Source: Eurosta solidaginis (lineage: Eukaryota; Arthropoda; Insecta; Diptera; Tephritidae). From it: DNA of 64,000 nt. Below, in pieces: positions 41,843-53,105 of the stretch. Under the pieces are notes generated by a model. The model was given only the letters and a program-made list of their open reading frames with translations. It did no database searches and was not told the origin of the DNA. Every line of letters begins with the position of its first letter. Position 1 is the first letter of the stretch. The stretch covers positions 287,405,693 through 287,469,692 of the forward strand of contig NC_090319.1 of NCBI RefSeq assembly GCF_040869045.1, read 5' to 3'. The translations under genes were made by a program, and so were the position numbers.

Positions 41843-43079
41843 TGAAAAGCTTCAAAAGCCATTTCAAAAAGATAGCCTCACCACACAAATTCACCCTCGA
41901 GGAATTCCACACACTCTTGTGCCGGATCGAGGCATGCCTGAACTCGCGGCCGCTCAGCCCGGCGTCCAATGACCCAACGGACCTAGAGCCACTTACCCCA
42001 GGCCATTTCCTCACTGGAAGCCATCTACTGGCTTCGCCAGAGCCGGATGCGAGTGAGAGCCCTGCCTCGATGATCAATCGGTGGCAGAAATTCAAAGCTC
42101 CATCACACTTTCTGCAAGCGATGGAAAACCGAATATCTCACCGAGATCCAGAAACGATACAAGTGGAAACATCCACAACCTAATCTAAAACCCGGAGACC
42201 TAGTTGTTATCAAAGAGGACAACCTCCAACCCAACGAGTGGAGAAAGGGGAGAATCGTCAACACACACCCAGGTTCTGATAACCGTGTGCGTTTTATTGA
42301 CGTTCATACAACCAGGGGACAAACCACTAGACCAATTACGAAATTGGTACTCCTTCCGTCCCACGACAAGGAGGACTAAATATAAGGGGCCAAAGTCCGC
42401 CTTACAAAACTCTAAAAACCAAAACTCTTTTTCCCCAGCTACCTAAAATCAGAGGCCCATGGTTGGTGATAGCATAGAAGGCAAATTAAGGAACCCGCGT
42501 CTTCGTGTCTCTCTATCCCTAAGCCTGCGTTTCTCCCGAGCCATATATTATAATCAACCCCCCGGTCTCGTGATGGTGCGAGTCTACCGGAGGGGAATTC
42601 AAAACGTACGACGCGATGGCAATGGGGAAAGGGAGCACGGGACATAAAGACGCGTTCAACCACGCGCCGTGATGCCCCGCTATCCCTAAGCTTGTATCTC
42701 TCCCGAGGCCCGAATTATAATCAACCCCCCGGTCTCGTGATGGTGCGAGTCTACCGGAGGGCGATCCTACATCTTTTTTTTGTTCTCTACCCCCGGTCTC
42801 GTGTCGAGTCTACCGGAGGGAATCCTACACCTGACTACTGGTGGGCAATGGGGAAAGGGAGCGAGACGCACGAAGACGTGGGAGAGATCATCAAAAGCTC
42901 GCAAAACCAAAAGGCAAAACTTAGGCTTCATAATAGCACTAACCGCGGGCCACTTGAAGAACCCATGCCACAAGTCACTCGCTCACCCAGAGCGAGGACA
43001 CCAGAAAACACCCAAATTCACTCACTCCCCAGAGCTAGGACACCAGAAAACACCCAAATTCACTCACACCCCCGAGCGA
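41843..43079 (+). repeat. Left arm of BEL palindrome
   Basis: Inverse of 43300-44299. The arm begins TGAAAAGCTTCAAAAGCC, whose inverse ends exactly at 44299. It is about 240 bp longer than the right arm because the right arm lost the end of pol. Confidence 0.88.
41850..42378 (+). pseudogene. pol: BEL pol C-terminal fragment (left arm)
   Basis: Plus-strand copy of the last part of BEL integrase and the conserved C-terminal domain that follows it. One frame gives FTLEEFHTLLCRIEACLNSR, LTPGHFLTGSHLLA and SPASMINRWQKFKA; after a one-base shift near 42100 the sequence continues through RYKWKHPQPNLKPGDLVVIK, then RKGRIVNTHPGSDNRVRFID and ends with HDKED before a stop near 42378. The catalytic core is absent. 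This arm preserves the end of pol that the main copy has lost. Confidence 0.85.
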
Positions 43080-43130
43080 GGACACCAGAAACCCTCCCAT
43101 TCACTCGTTATCCCCTAACGAGGACATCAT
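42440..43130 (+). repeat. BEL 3' region with internal repeats (left arm)
   Basis: Contains CCCCCGGTCTCGTGATGGTG, GAGTCTACCGGAGGG three times, and tandem units of CCAGAGCGAGGACACCAGAA with CACCCAAATTCACTCAC near 42985-43080. Mirrors 43290-43930. Confidence 0.8.
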
Positions 43131-43299
43131 AAAAGCCTACCGCAGAAGGGCGAACCGATCTGCCACAGAACCTAAATGCTTTCAGCCCATTAACTTTCTT
43201 AATTCCCAGCAAATCAACCCAAGTTCACTCGCTCACCCAGAGCGAGGATCACAGAACGCCTACGCACTCGGCCAAATGCCCGAGGCCAACTGGTCCTTC

Positions 43300-44299
43300 G
43301 AGCCGGGGGAGTGAGTGAATTTGGGTGTTTTCTGGTGTCCTCGCTCTGGGGAGTGAGTGAATTTGGGTGTTTTCTGGTGTCCTCGCTCTGGGTGAGCGAG
43401 TGACTTGTGGAATGTTTTCTTCAAGTGGCCCGCGGTTAGTGCTATTATGAAGCCTAAGTTTTGCCTTTTGGTTTTGCGAGCTTTTGATAAGCTCTCCCAC
43501 GTCTTCGTGCGTCTCGCTTCCTTCCCCCATTGCCCACCAGTAGTCAGGTGTAGGATTCCCTCCGGTAGACTCGACACGAGACCGGGGGTAGAGAACAAAA
43601 AAAAAGATGTAGGATCGCCCTCCGGTAGACTCGCACCATCACGAGACCGGGGGGTTGATTATAATTCGGGCCTCGGGAGAGACACAAGCTTAGGGATAGC
43701 GGGGCATCACGGCGCGTGGTTGAACGCGTCTTTATGTCCCGCGCTCCCTTTCCCCATTGCCATCGCGTCGTACGTTTTGAATTCCCCTCCGGTAGACTCG
43801 CACCATCACGAGACCGGGGGGTTGATTATAATATATGGCTCGGGAGAAACGCAGGCTTAGGGATAGATAGACACGAAGACGCGGGTTCCTTAATTTGCCT
43901 TCTATGCTATCACCAACCGTGGGCCTCTGATTTTAGGTAGCTGGTTTTAGATTTTAGATTAGGTTGTGGATGTTTCCACTTGTATCGTTTCTGGATCTCG
44001 GTGAGATATTCGGTTTTCCATCGCTTGCAGAAAGTGTGATGGAGGGCTTTGAGTTTCTGCCACCGATTGATCATCGAGGCAGGGCTCTCACTCGCATCCG
44101 GCTCTGGCGGAGCCAGTAGATGGCTGCCAGTGAGGAAATGGCCTGGGGTAAGTGGCTCTAGGTCCGTTGGGTCATTGGACGCCGGGCTGAGCGGCCGCGA
44201 GTTCAGGCATGCCTCGATCCGGCACAAGAGAGTGTGGAATTCCTCGAGGGTGAATTTGTGTGGTGAGGCTATCTTTTGAAAGGGCTTTTGAAGCTTTTC
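43300..44299 (-). repeat. Right arm of BEL palindrome
   Basis: Inverse of 41843-43079 with few mismatches and a ~240-bp deletion near 43942. A spacer of about 220 bp (43080-43299) separates the arms. Confidence 0.88.
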
Positions 44300-44883
44300 A
44301 CTCCCGCCTCCCACAGCCCTCCCATATGGGGAGCGCCCGCAGGGATGAAATGCCAAGTGAGTGATTGGTGGCTGTACTTCGAGACAGCATTGTCTCGGGC
44401 TTGTGAAATGAAAGTTTTGAATTCCGATCGTAGGGATCGTGAAGCTCCGACAAAGTTTGTCCCGTTGTCGGAGTAGACGTTTTTGGGACATCCGCGTCTA
44501 GATATAAAACGGGCAAAAGCCGCAAGAAATGATGGGGTGCTGAGGTCAGTAGTGGCCTCCAGATGAATCGCTCGTGTGGAAAAACATACGAAAAGGCAGA
44601 CATAGCCTTTGGATAGTCGACACCCTCTACCGCGGTAACTTTTGATGTCGAAAGGTCCGGCGAAGTCGACTCCAGTATTCGTGAATGCACGGCTGAAAGT
44701 CGTGCGTTCGCGAGGGAGAGTACCCATAAGTTGGGTCTGAGCACGCTTTCGGTGTATAGTGCAAACTTTGCAATTATGAATGGTTGCCCTAATCATGGTT
44801 TTGATGTTAGGTATCCAGTATTGGGTGCGTATCAGACGTAACATGAGTTGGTTTTCCCCATGCAGACTTTGTTGATGAAACAT
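43910..44883 (-). pseudogene. pol: BEL integrase, frameshifted
   Basis: Two overlapping frames. The first (44883 to 44269) has the zinc-binding residues HGENQLMLRLIRTQYWIPNI and CKVCTIHRK, then the catalytic core with NTGVDFAGPFDIK (Asp), NVYSDNGTNFVGA (Asp) and PHMGGLWEAGVKS (Glu). The second (44491 to 43910) continues through FTLEEFHTLLCRIEACLNSR and MINRWQKLKA to HPQPNLK, after which a ~240-bp deletion replaces the natural end. The shift lies near 44280. Compared with the left arm, this copy keeps the catalytic core but lacks the C-terminal domain end. Confidence 0.88.
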
Positions 44884-45215
44884 TAGGACTGTCAGACGGG
44901 ATAACCTGCAGTTGTATGGGAGGAGGATTGGGTGGCGTTCATTAAAAGCTAAGTCCTTTGACGCCCCGAGTCGCCCTCCTACCCGAATGATGCCATGTTG
45001 GTCTAGGTAGGGATTAAGTGAGAGTATTGTACTTTTCCCTTCAATTGGTTTTCCGGCCTTTAAGTCTCTATATTCGGAACTATAATGTTGTTTCTGATAT
45101 ATTTTAATTAAGAGTTGGGTTACTGATTTGATCTCATCAGGAGAGATTAAAATGACTCGACCTGAAATGATTTTTTTGTTTTGGGGTAAGTTCTTCGGTA
45201 GAACCTCATAACGTA

Positions 45216-46310
45216 TTAGAGCACTCGTAAAGCCCTAGGTAGGTCTGAAAAGCGTTGGAGAACATCGGTATTATTTACTGTTGTTGTCGCGCAGGTCTTC
45301 GCCCTCTTTTCCTTTACGGAGGTGATGTAGTCACTTTCTTGTGCTGGCAATTGGGAAGTGTCTTCTTGCAGCCAAGAAGGTCCCTGCCACCACAACGAAT
45401 TGTTGACCAATTCAGATGCAGGTAATCCTCTGCTACCTAAATCTGCTGGGTTATATTCAGAATTTACGTCCAACCAGTCCTTATTTCCGACCATGTCGAT
45501 GATCTTGGTGATCCGATGTGCGACGAAAGTGGACCAAGAACAAGGCGGTTTCCTTATCCATGCGAGGACGATAGTTGAATCCGTCCAAAGGTGCACTTTC
45601 ACTGGTCCAAATTTAAGGTTTCTGAAAATGGATTCGGTGATTTCCGCTAACAGCACGGCTCAGCAAAGCTCCAACCGTGGAAGAGAAAGGGTTTTCACTG
45701 GGGCTACTCGGGTTTTGGCTAGAAGCAGGTTTGTGCAGACGTTATAATCCGTTTTGACGCGCATTTAAACGGATGCTGCATAAGCCTTCTCGGATGAGTC
45801 ACAAAATCCATGGATCTCGATGTCGGTTCCTGGAGAAAAGTTGACCCATCTAGGTATCCTTATTTTATCGATCTCATGGTATTGGTCGGTGAAGGTTTTC
45901 CATCGTTCCAGCGTACTGGTAGATACTGGTTCGTCCCAAGCGGTGCCTTCTAACCAAATACTCTGCATGAGTATTTTTGCCACAATGACCATTGGTGCCA
46001 GCCACCCTAATGGATCGAAAAGTTTGGCGATTGCTGATAGTATCGCTCTCTTTGTAATATTTTCCGGGTTGTCCAGCGCCCCTGCTTTGAAATAAAATAA
46101 ATCGGAGAGGGCATTCCATCGAATTCCTAATGCTTTAACTAAACTGGTATTTTCGAAGGCCAGGAAGTTTTCACTGAGGAGGTCTGCTTTGGGATGTCCC
46201 TTAGAATGTCCTCTGAATTGGATGTCCATTTTCGAAGTGGAAAACCCGCGGAGTGTAGGACTTGACGATTTCATCTCTGGCTTTAATAGGCGATGTGATC
46301 GTATGTCCAC
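45216..46310 (-). pseudogene. pol: BEL pol: RT thumb/RNase H region, broken
   Basis: The part from 46310 to 45765 reads ALGIRWNALSDLFYF and LFDPLGWLAPMVIVAKILMQ, hallmarks of BEL/Pao pol after the palm, ending DIEIHGFCDSSEKAYAASV (RNase H start). A shift near 45760-45656 follows. The rest shows VKVHLWTDSTIVLAWIRKPP (RNase H Asp) and SEYNPADLGSRGLPASEL, also BEL-specific. A stop near 45216 ends this piece; the remainder before the integrase (44884-45215) is in other frames. Confidence 0.88.
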
Positions 46311-48417
46311 CCGCTAACACGTCAGCTACATACATGTATTCTCGCAGTATATTAGCCGCTGTAGGGTGTGAATTTGACACGTCGTCTGCCAGTTGTAAGA
46401 GCGTTCTTATCGCGAGATATGGAGCGCAATTCACTCCGAAGGTAACCGTCTTTAATTCGTAAAGACTAATAGGGTCATTCGGGGACGTGCGATGCACAAT
46501 ACGTTGAAATTTGGTGTGATTTTCGTTCACCCAAATTTGTCGATACATCTTTTCGATGTCGCTATTGAAAACGAACCGGTATAGTCTCCAACGTAAGATA
46601 AGGATGGGTAGATCGTCTTGTAGAACTGGGCCTGGGAGGAGAATATCGTTTAAGCTATTACCGTTGGCCGTAGGGCTCGAGGCGTTAAATACTACGCGTA
46701 CCTTGGTGGTTGTACTTTCTGCTTTTACAACGGCGTGGTGGGGCAGGAAGTAATGATCCGAATCGTCGAATTGGATATTCTTTTTCAATTTTCTCATATG
46801 TCCGAGTGTTTCATATTCTGACAACACTCGAACATATTCTTTACCTAAATCTGGGTTTTTTATTAGCCGCCCCTCATTCCGGAAGAATTGAGAGCATGCG
46901 CGTTTCAGGAACGGTCCTAAATTAATGTTATTAGGGTAATCCTGCCTGAGTGGTAATGATACGGTGTATCTTCCATCTTCATTCCGTTTCGTTGTTTCCT
47001 TAAATAATTGTTCGCAGTACCTTTCCTCTTCATTCAATATTTTATTTTTGGGTAGATTTTCTACCTCCCAGAAAGCTTTTAATTGATTGTCTAACACAAC
47101 CTCGTTGTAAAAAGACATAATGCTCTTCGTTGGATTCGGTGATTCGATACGACCGGTTAGTATCCAACCGAACACTGTCTCTTGGGCTAAGAGTGTGTTT
47201 AGCACATTCTTCTTTATACCGCTCACTATAATTTGGGGATATATGTCTCCGCCAAGTATGAGGTCTACGTCTTCGTTGACGTAGAACCTCTTGTCTGCCA
47301 AAACCAAGTCTGGGAATGCCTGCATAGTCATTGCGTTGATATGGCAAGATGGAAGATTCCCAGTGAGTTTCGCTAGAACTAGTACGGGTGTAGTCAGGCT
47401 GAAGCAGGGATCCACTGGTGAACGTAATTCGATGTTGGATGCTTCTTTCACCTGAGCTGACACCGCATTTGTGATGCCTGAAACATGGGCATGCATTTTC
47501 CTCGCTGGCAATTTGATCCTGCGTTTCAGTCTTTCAGTTATAAAGGAACATTCAGACCCAGAATCAATTAATGCCCGCGCGGAGAAGTCGGTACCATTAT
47601 GGTGAATGTGTAAGCGAGCAGTTCCTAATAGCACACCTGTGCTGGAATTGGCATGGCAGGATTTGACATTCTGGTTCGTAGAAGAAGGTGGTTGTCCCGA
47701 TTCCTGTCTTTTCCGTGCCTGTACCGAAGTTGATGGGGTATTATCCGCATCTTTGAACGGGTTGCGCACCGCCGGTTGCTGAAGTGTGTCCGCATGAAGG
47801 AGCGTGTGGTGACGAGAGTGGCATTTGGAACAGTTGTATGAACTGGTGCACCTCGTCACTGTGTGTCCTGGGGATAAACAATTCAGGCAGCCAATTGTGG
47901 ATTTGACGAATTTAATCCTTTCTACCGGGTTTAAATCGCAAAAACGTGAACAGTTGCGTAATCTGTGCTCTATAGATTTGCACATTTTACACATTGATTT
48001 TGTTGTGCGCTTGGTTACTTTTGTTTGAAAAGCACCAAGTCTTTTTGTAGGGGCCTCTGCCGACTGGCGCGACGTGTTTGACTTTTGCACTTTAGAGGTG
48101 GCATTTCCTGTAAAACCAGACACTGTTTCAAGTGTCTGAAAACGATTGGACAATAATTTGTTCATATCCTCCCACTTGGATATATCAGTTTTGTGGTCAA
48201 TGCTCTGCTCCCATAGAGCCAACGTATTCTCAGGCAACTCCTCTATGGCGTTCTCTGCTTTTTCCCACTTGGCTTGCAACTCTTTTTGCTGTATTGCAAG
48301 AGTGTGTACAGTGTGCAGAGCCGCATTGATATCATTAAAATCGGCCTCGAATTCGATTATTCGATCGGCCAATCTAATGTAGGAATCCATGTTCATGGCT
48401 GAAAAATTTGTGGACAA
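46201..48417 (-). pseudogene. gag-pol: BEL gag-protease-RT open frame with inactive RT
   Basis: A 738-codon frame. Residues 1-115 are a shortened gag (LWEQSIDHKTDISKWEDMNK and RFQTLETVSG match the end of the usual gag domain; most of it is missing). Residues 140-210 hold Cys/His knuckles (MCKMCKSIEHRLRNCSRFC, CLNCLSPGHTVTRC, CSKCHSRHHTLLH). The protease has ARALIDSGSECSFITERL. Reverse transcriptase follows with TKVRVVFNASSPT, FNSDIEKMYRQI and TFGVNCAPYLAIR. The catalytic box reads MYVADVLAGG, where BEL elements have YVDD, so the enzyme should be inactive. A frameshift near 46201-46310 moves the rest of pol out of frame. Confidence 0.9.
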
Positions 48418-48616
48418 ATTGAGTGAGGAATGTAAATTTGTATGAACCTGTTCGAATCACCCAACCAACAACTATTAAATTACGCAAAATTTTAGTTATT
48501 ACTCCTAATTTGTTTATTTTGTCTGACTTTGCAGAGTATTTGTGCTGTAAAACAGGGAGTAGGGGGGGAGCAACACCAATGTGTACTGTGTGAGGTAAAG
48601 GGGGCCACTCGCCAAA
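48418..48616 (-). other. BEL leader between partial LTR and gag
   Basis: Non-coding. On the minus strand, TTTGGCGAGTGGCC at its upstream edge is in the position of a primer-binding site after the partial LTR. Confidence 0.55.
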
Positions 48617-48853
48617 CGTTTAATTTTATTATAAAATAAGTGCCGGGGTGCGTGTGCTCCTGGAGGTAGGTGGGCGCACCGGGGTCGATCTCAGTGGGAA
48701 TAGGTGTATGGAATAGAAAATAAGCAAATAGACGAGATTTCTCGTTATAATATATGTGGTTTATTGTATAACTATATGAATTAGTTGGTTACAATATTAC
48801 CTGAATTTATTGTGATCAGAACGGCAGAGATCGCTGGCGGCAGATGTGTACGC
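48617..48853 (-). repeat. Partial second BEL LTR
   Basis: Direct repeat of part of 49490-49690: AGGTGGGCGCACCGGGGTCG, TTTCTCGTTATAA, ACAATATTACCTGAAT and GGCAGAGATCGCTGGCGGCA are shared. The upstream half of the LTR (with the TATA box) is absent. It is followed toward gag by a primer-site-like TTTGG, as the main LTR is, so it looks like the end of another LTR brought in by recombination. Confidence 0.75.
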
Positions 48854-49489
48854 GTTGGTATAAACTCGACGAAAAGTGTGAAATCGTGAAATAAATCTTA
48901 TGCAATAAAGAACAAAACTGTGTAACAAAGATTGATTAGAGAAATTAGTGAAAATAATAGTGACGCAAAAGAAAGTGAAATTTGCCGCAATCGAATGGCG
49001 TGAATTTTTTGTGAAAGTGAGGTTATGTGCACCTCTTCTTTGTGCTGTGTCTGGAGAGACTTACCGCTGGTGAGGGGACAGACCAGATAGTCACAAGGGA
49101 TCTAAGACAACGTTAATGTCCCGCGTTTGCACTTAATTATCTCTTCGACACTAATAAATTATTCACACTTTTCGCGGTTAAATACGATTACTACGTGTAG
49201 TTTATAACCAAAAAAACAAATTGTGGCAAGAAATATTGCACTTACGTTGTGGCTGTTTGCTGTTCTGGTGATGATGTGGCAAGATGACTTGTGGTGTTGC
49301 TGATGGCTTAAGCTAGCTGTCGCTTGCTCAGTGTTTTTTTCACGTTTTGATATCAAATATAACCTTTTAGTTTTGGTTTTGTATAGCTGTTCGTGGGCAA
49401 ATATTTTTCCGTATAAATTTTCGGGCTAATTAGGTTGTGGACTGCATTGCTAAGGTGCTGTTTCCAATTCCTGGTGAGATAGGACCAAA
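48854..49489 (-). other. BEL 5' leader region
   Basis: Lies between the LTR and the partial LTR. No coding frame is recognised; short A/T-rich and CAGCAACACCACAAG-type sequence on the minus strand. TTTGGTCCTATC next to the LTR is primer-site-like. Confidence 0.5.
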
Positions 49490-49951
49490 TGTTCGGCCGG
49501 GATGTGTCTGATCCTGAGTAGGTGGGCGCACCGGGGTCGATCTCAATAAGCGGGAGTATGTGTAGAAAGACAAGAGAAGACGAGAATTTCTCGTTATAAA
49601 AGATGATCTTTATTCAGTAACGATAAATAGCTAGGGTACAATATTACCTGAATATAAAACGGCAGAGATCGCTGGCGGCAGATGTTAGCTGGTTGGCTGT
49701 TAGAATTCAAGAGGCCGGTTTTATAGCAAGCTACAACCGTTGACCCGCAAAATCCTCCGTTTTGGAGGGGAAAGGCACCCACACATCAACCTCGACATGC
49801 ATATGCATGAGTGCTGACAAAAAGCACACATACATGTGGCGGTGATGGTGTGGGTGGTTATAAATTAAGTCGAGTATCGAGTATCGATTTGCAGAGTTGC
49901 ATTGGGGGGATCGCAGTCAGATGCGGAAAAGTTAGGCATCCTGCCTAAACA
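49490..49951 (-). repeat. BEL 5' LTR
   Basis: Minus strand starts TGTTTAGGCAGGATGCC and ends CGGCCGAACA, giving a TGTT/AACA end pair. CTATAAAACC (about 49714-49723) is TATA-like and GAATAAAG (about 49612) is a polyadenylation signal. The target duplication CCAAT lies immediately outside. Confidence 0.82.
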
Positions 49952-51090
49952 CCAATGCAATTACCATGTTTCATTCCTTTTTTCGTATTTGGTATAGAAT
50001 TATGGCATTTTTTTCATTTTTCGTAATTTTCGATATCGAAAAAGTGAGCGTGGTCATATTCGGATTTCGGTCATTTTTTATACCAATACAAAGTGAGTTA
50101 AGGTTATTACGTGAACTGAGTTTAGTAAAGATATATCGGTTTTTGTTCAAGTTATCGTGTTAACGGTCGAGCGGAAGGACAGACGGTCGACTGTGTATAA
50201 AAAATTGGCGTGGCTTCAACCGACTTCGCCTATTTTCACAGAAAACAGTTATCGTCCTAGAATCTAAACCTCTACCAAATTTCACAAGGATTGGTAAATT
50301 TTTATTCGACTTATGTTATTAAAAGTATCCTAGACAAATTAAATGAAAAAGGGCGGAGCCACGCCCATTTTGAAATTTTCTTTTATTTTTGAATTTTGTT
50401 GCACCATATCATTACTGGAGTTGAATTCTAAAATAATTTACTTATATACTGTAAAGATATTAAATTTTTTGTTAAAATTTGACTTAAAAAAATTTTTTTT
50501 TAAAGTGGGCGTGGTCGGTCTCCGATTTTTCTAATTTTTATTAAGAATACATATAGTAATAGGGGTAATGTTTCTGCCAAATTTTATCATGATATCTTCA
50601 ACGACTGCCAAATTACAGCTTGCAAAACTTCTAAATTACCTTCTTTTAAAAGTGGCCGGTGCTACACCCATTGCCCAAAATTTTACTAATTTTCTATTCT
50701 GCGTCATACGTTCAACTCATCTACCAAGTTTCATCGCTTTATCCGTCTTTGGTAATGAGTTATCGCACTTTTTCGATTTTTCGAAATTTTCGATATCGAA
50801 AAAATGGGCGTGGTTATAGTCCGATATCGTTCATTTTAAATAGCGATCTGAGATGAGTGCCCTGGAACCTACATACCAAATTTCATCAAGATACCTCAAA
50901 ATTTACTCAATTTATCGTGTTAACGGGCGGACGGACGAATGGACGGACGGACATGGCTCAATCAAATTTTTTTTCGATACTGATGATTTTGATATAAGGA
51001 AGTCTATATCTATCTCGATTCCTTTATACCTGTACAACCAACCGTTATCCAATCAAAGTTAATATACTCTGTGTGCAAAGCACGCTGAAT

Positions 51091-52530
51091 ATAATAAAAA
51101 TGCTGTAGAACAGGAGCAGCACTTTTGTGACTACATAAACCCTGTTTCAATCTTTTATGTCCCTGCACAGAACCCTAATTGACCGTTTTCAACCAAAACA
51201 ACAATGGAAACCCGTTTCCCGTTATGCTAACTTAAGCGAGTGCTTGTCAGAAAGAAGTCAACCCACTTGTACTTATCCACAATGGTAAATACTAGCAATA
51301 TATTTTGTTAAAATGTTTGTTGTTAGACTCAAGCAATAAAGTGGTATTTGTACAGCATATTTACGTTTTATATTTTAAGTGTTAGAGTGTTAGAAAACAT
51401 ACATACGCGTATACATACCCGTTAGATTTTTATCAACGACTGAAAGCCCCGTCACATAAGCAGTTTTCCATATATATATATGCGTTTTACTCAATGTTAT
51501 GCATTATGAGTAGATTGCACGTATTTTTATGGGGAACGGTAGATTGAGCGACACTGGCGCCATCTGACATGAAAAAGTAGCCAACTTGCAAACTTTTGCT
51601 GCAAGCAAAGCATAAGAAGAAGAACTTGATATTTGCTTTGGCTATGGATGCTGGCACATTTTCCAAGTGAAATTATTTTTCCCACTCGTTGGTAACTTTT
51701 CTAACATTTTTTGCAATTAAAAACAGCAACATAACAAATGAATACAACACAAAATATGTTAGCAAGTATTTTTGTTATATAGGGAGAATTTTTGTAACAG
51801 TACTTCGCGAAATTTTGTATGTGGGCAAGGCGAAATAAACTTCAATTGCCAAGTCTAAATTTCCTTCATATTTATAAACGCAACATCTCGGTTGATTGTG
51901 GAGATGTTACTGGAATGCATAAGCTTGTGCTAAACGCATCTAAATTTCATTGTGCTGCGGCCTTGAACCAGGATGATGTTACTCTTACTAGCACAGCGAC
52001 AGTTTCAATTTTGGTGACCACTGGTTTAAACATGCGTAAAAGCTCATGTTCGAAACTCTATACCTACACCCTTACGAATGCATTTCGAAGCTTGAAAAAT
52101 TTCATAGTAGTAAGGTATAAAAATGGTAAGCTATTATTCGCTGTTGTTGTATGGTTGCAGCAATATCTTGCCTCGTTTACACAGTGTTCGTTTCCTCGCC
52201 ACAACCTTTTTGGTTTGCTTCAAATCTGGGACTTGGATTTGTTTTTTTTAACGAATTGTCAATCATACTTGAGCTTGTATTTTATCACCTCGCTCCAAAA
52301 CGTAAATGGCATATAGGTCAGCTAGGCTATCATACGTTGATGTTGCTGATTCGATCCAACTTGTTCGTTCCAAGCCGCTACCTTCTTCGTTTGCTTTAAA
52401 GCGGTGACTTTAATTTACCTTTTTAAAGAAATGCGAACCATACTTTTATTTTATATAATGAAGCAGCTTATGCAGTATATATATGTGTGTATGTTTACGT
52501 AAAAGAAGGAGGCTTCTCTATCCCTGCATA
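51091..52530. other. Low-copy-looking sequence, no supported gene
   Basis: No repeat from elsewhere in the window matches. A 165-codon frame at 51819-52316 (+) is the longest uninterrupted one but has no domain, no signal peptide and no codon pattern that persuades me. TATATATATATG at 51470 is a simple repeat. Confidence 0.45.
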
Positions 52531-52534
52531 CAAG

Positions 52535-52800
52535 TTTTCTGAACATGTTATTTTCTTGTGGATACTCTAACTGTCGCAATCGCTCCATTTCGTACATAGC
52601 CTTCTCGTTGCATGGTATTTTCCCCATTAGTTTGGCGCAATCGAGCTCTGCTATACGAAGACCATTCAAAGATTTTACTAGGCTCAACGCTACGTCGGCC
52701 TGGCTTTTGGCAAAAATTTGAGATCCTATATTCACCACTGCGTTATCTCCCGTACATCCTTGCATTTTGTGAACTGTGCAAACCCAACACAGTATAATAA
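52535..52800 (-). pseudogene. Helitron PIF1-type helicase C-terminal fragment
   Basis: Minus strand encodes CWVCTVHKMQGCTGDNAVVN, IFAKSQADVALSLVKSLNGL and RIAELDCAKLMGKIPCNEKA. This is the end of a PIF1-like helicase as found in the Rep/helicase protein of Helitrons, which unwinds DNA during rolling-circle transposition. In the motif usually QxYVALSRV the Tyr is Asp and the conserved Arg is Leu, so the domain is dead as well as truncated. A cellular PIF1 is less likely because of the CAKLTGKxPC-type ending. It joins repeat D at about 52800. Confidence 0.8.
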
Positions 52801-53105
52801 TCGATCGCAAGATTCGCTCCGTTCCGTACGATTTTTCTAAATATCTCAATCCGTGCGCGAAACTTTTTGTAATATGTTTTATACTGTCATCGGCCTCTGA
52901 ATTAAGTTTGAAATTTCAAATCTCTAGCTCCACCGGAAGTAACTTAAAAATCGATTTCAAAATTCCAAATTCCCAAAGTTGTATCTCATTATTTTGATCT
53001 GTGCGCCACCTAACGCATTGTCTCGGCGTCTTAACCTACATGTAGGGTTTCACGTTTGTTGCTTAATGAGAAGTTATTTAAAAATCGATTTGTACAAGAT
53101 TTGTA
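52795..53105 (-). repeat. Dispersed repeat D, copy 2
   Basis: Inverse of 28745-29070: ACTGTCATCGGCCTCTGAAT, CTCCGTTCCGTACGATTTTT and AGAAGTTATTTAAAAATCGA. The match breaks at about 52800, exactly where the helicase fragment begins. Confidence 0.75.

Larger units (their letters stand above)
41843..49951 (-). mobile_element. BEL/Pao element insertion with folded-back 3' part
   Basis: Flanked by CCAAT at 41838-41842 and 49952-49956, a 5-bp duplication as BEL elements make. From the right: 5' LTR (49490-49951), leader with a second partial LTR (48617-48853), gag-pol on the minus strand to about 43910, a repeat-rich 3' region, then an inverted second copy of that 3' region and of the pol end, on the plus strand, ending abruptly inside integrase coding at 41843. 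There is no 3' LTR. Every coding part is broken. Confidence 0.85.
41281..51090 (-). mobile_element. Rolling-circle-like element, copy 4, split by a BEL insertion
   Basis: Minus strand. Its 3' end (ACAAGTAAGGAAGGCTAAGT) is at 41281 with two tandem units up to about 41640. The body is cut at 41842 and resumes at 49952 (CATGTTTCATTCC, ACGCCCATTTTG) to the 5' end near 51090, where the end hairpin is decayed (GAATATAAT). The two halves together equal one copy, proving the BEL sequence came later. Confidence 0.85.

Noticed and set aside
42439..43860. Several overlapping open frames of 60-150 codons on both strands
   Set aside because: They lie in the GC-richer, repeat-filled 3' region of the BEL palindrome, where low stop density makes chance frames. 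They mirror each other between the arms.
51819..52316. 165-codon open frame on the plus strand
   Set aside because: No domain, no signal peptide, amino-acid composition like translated AT-rich noncoding DNA, and no supporting splice or promoter context.
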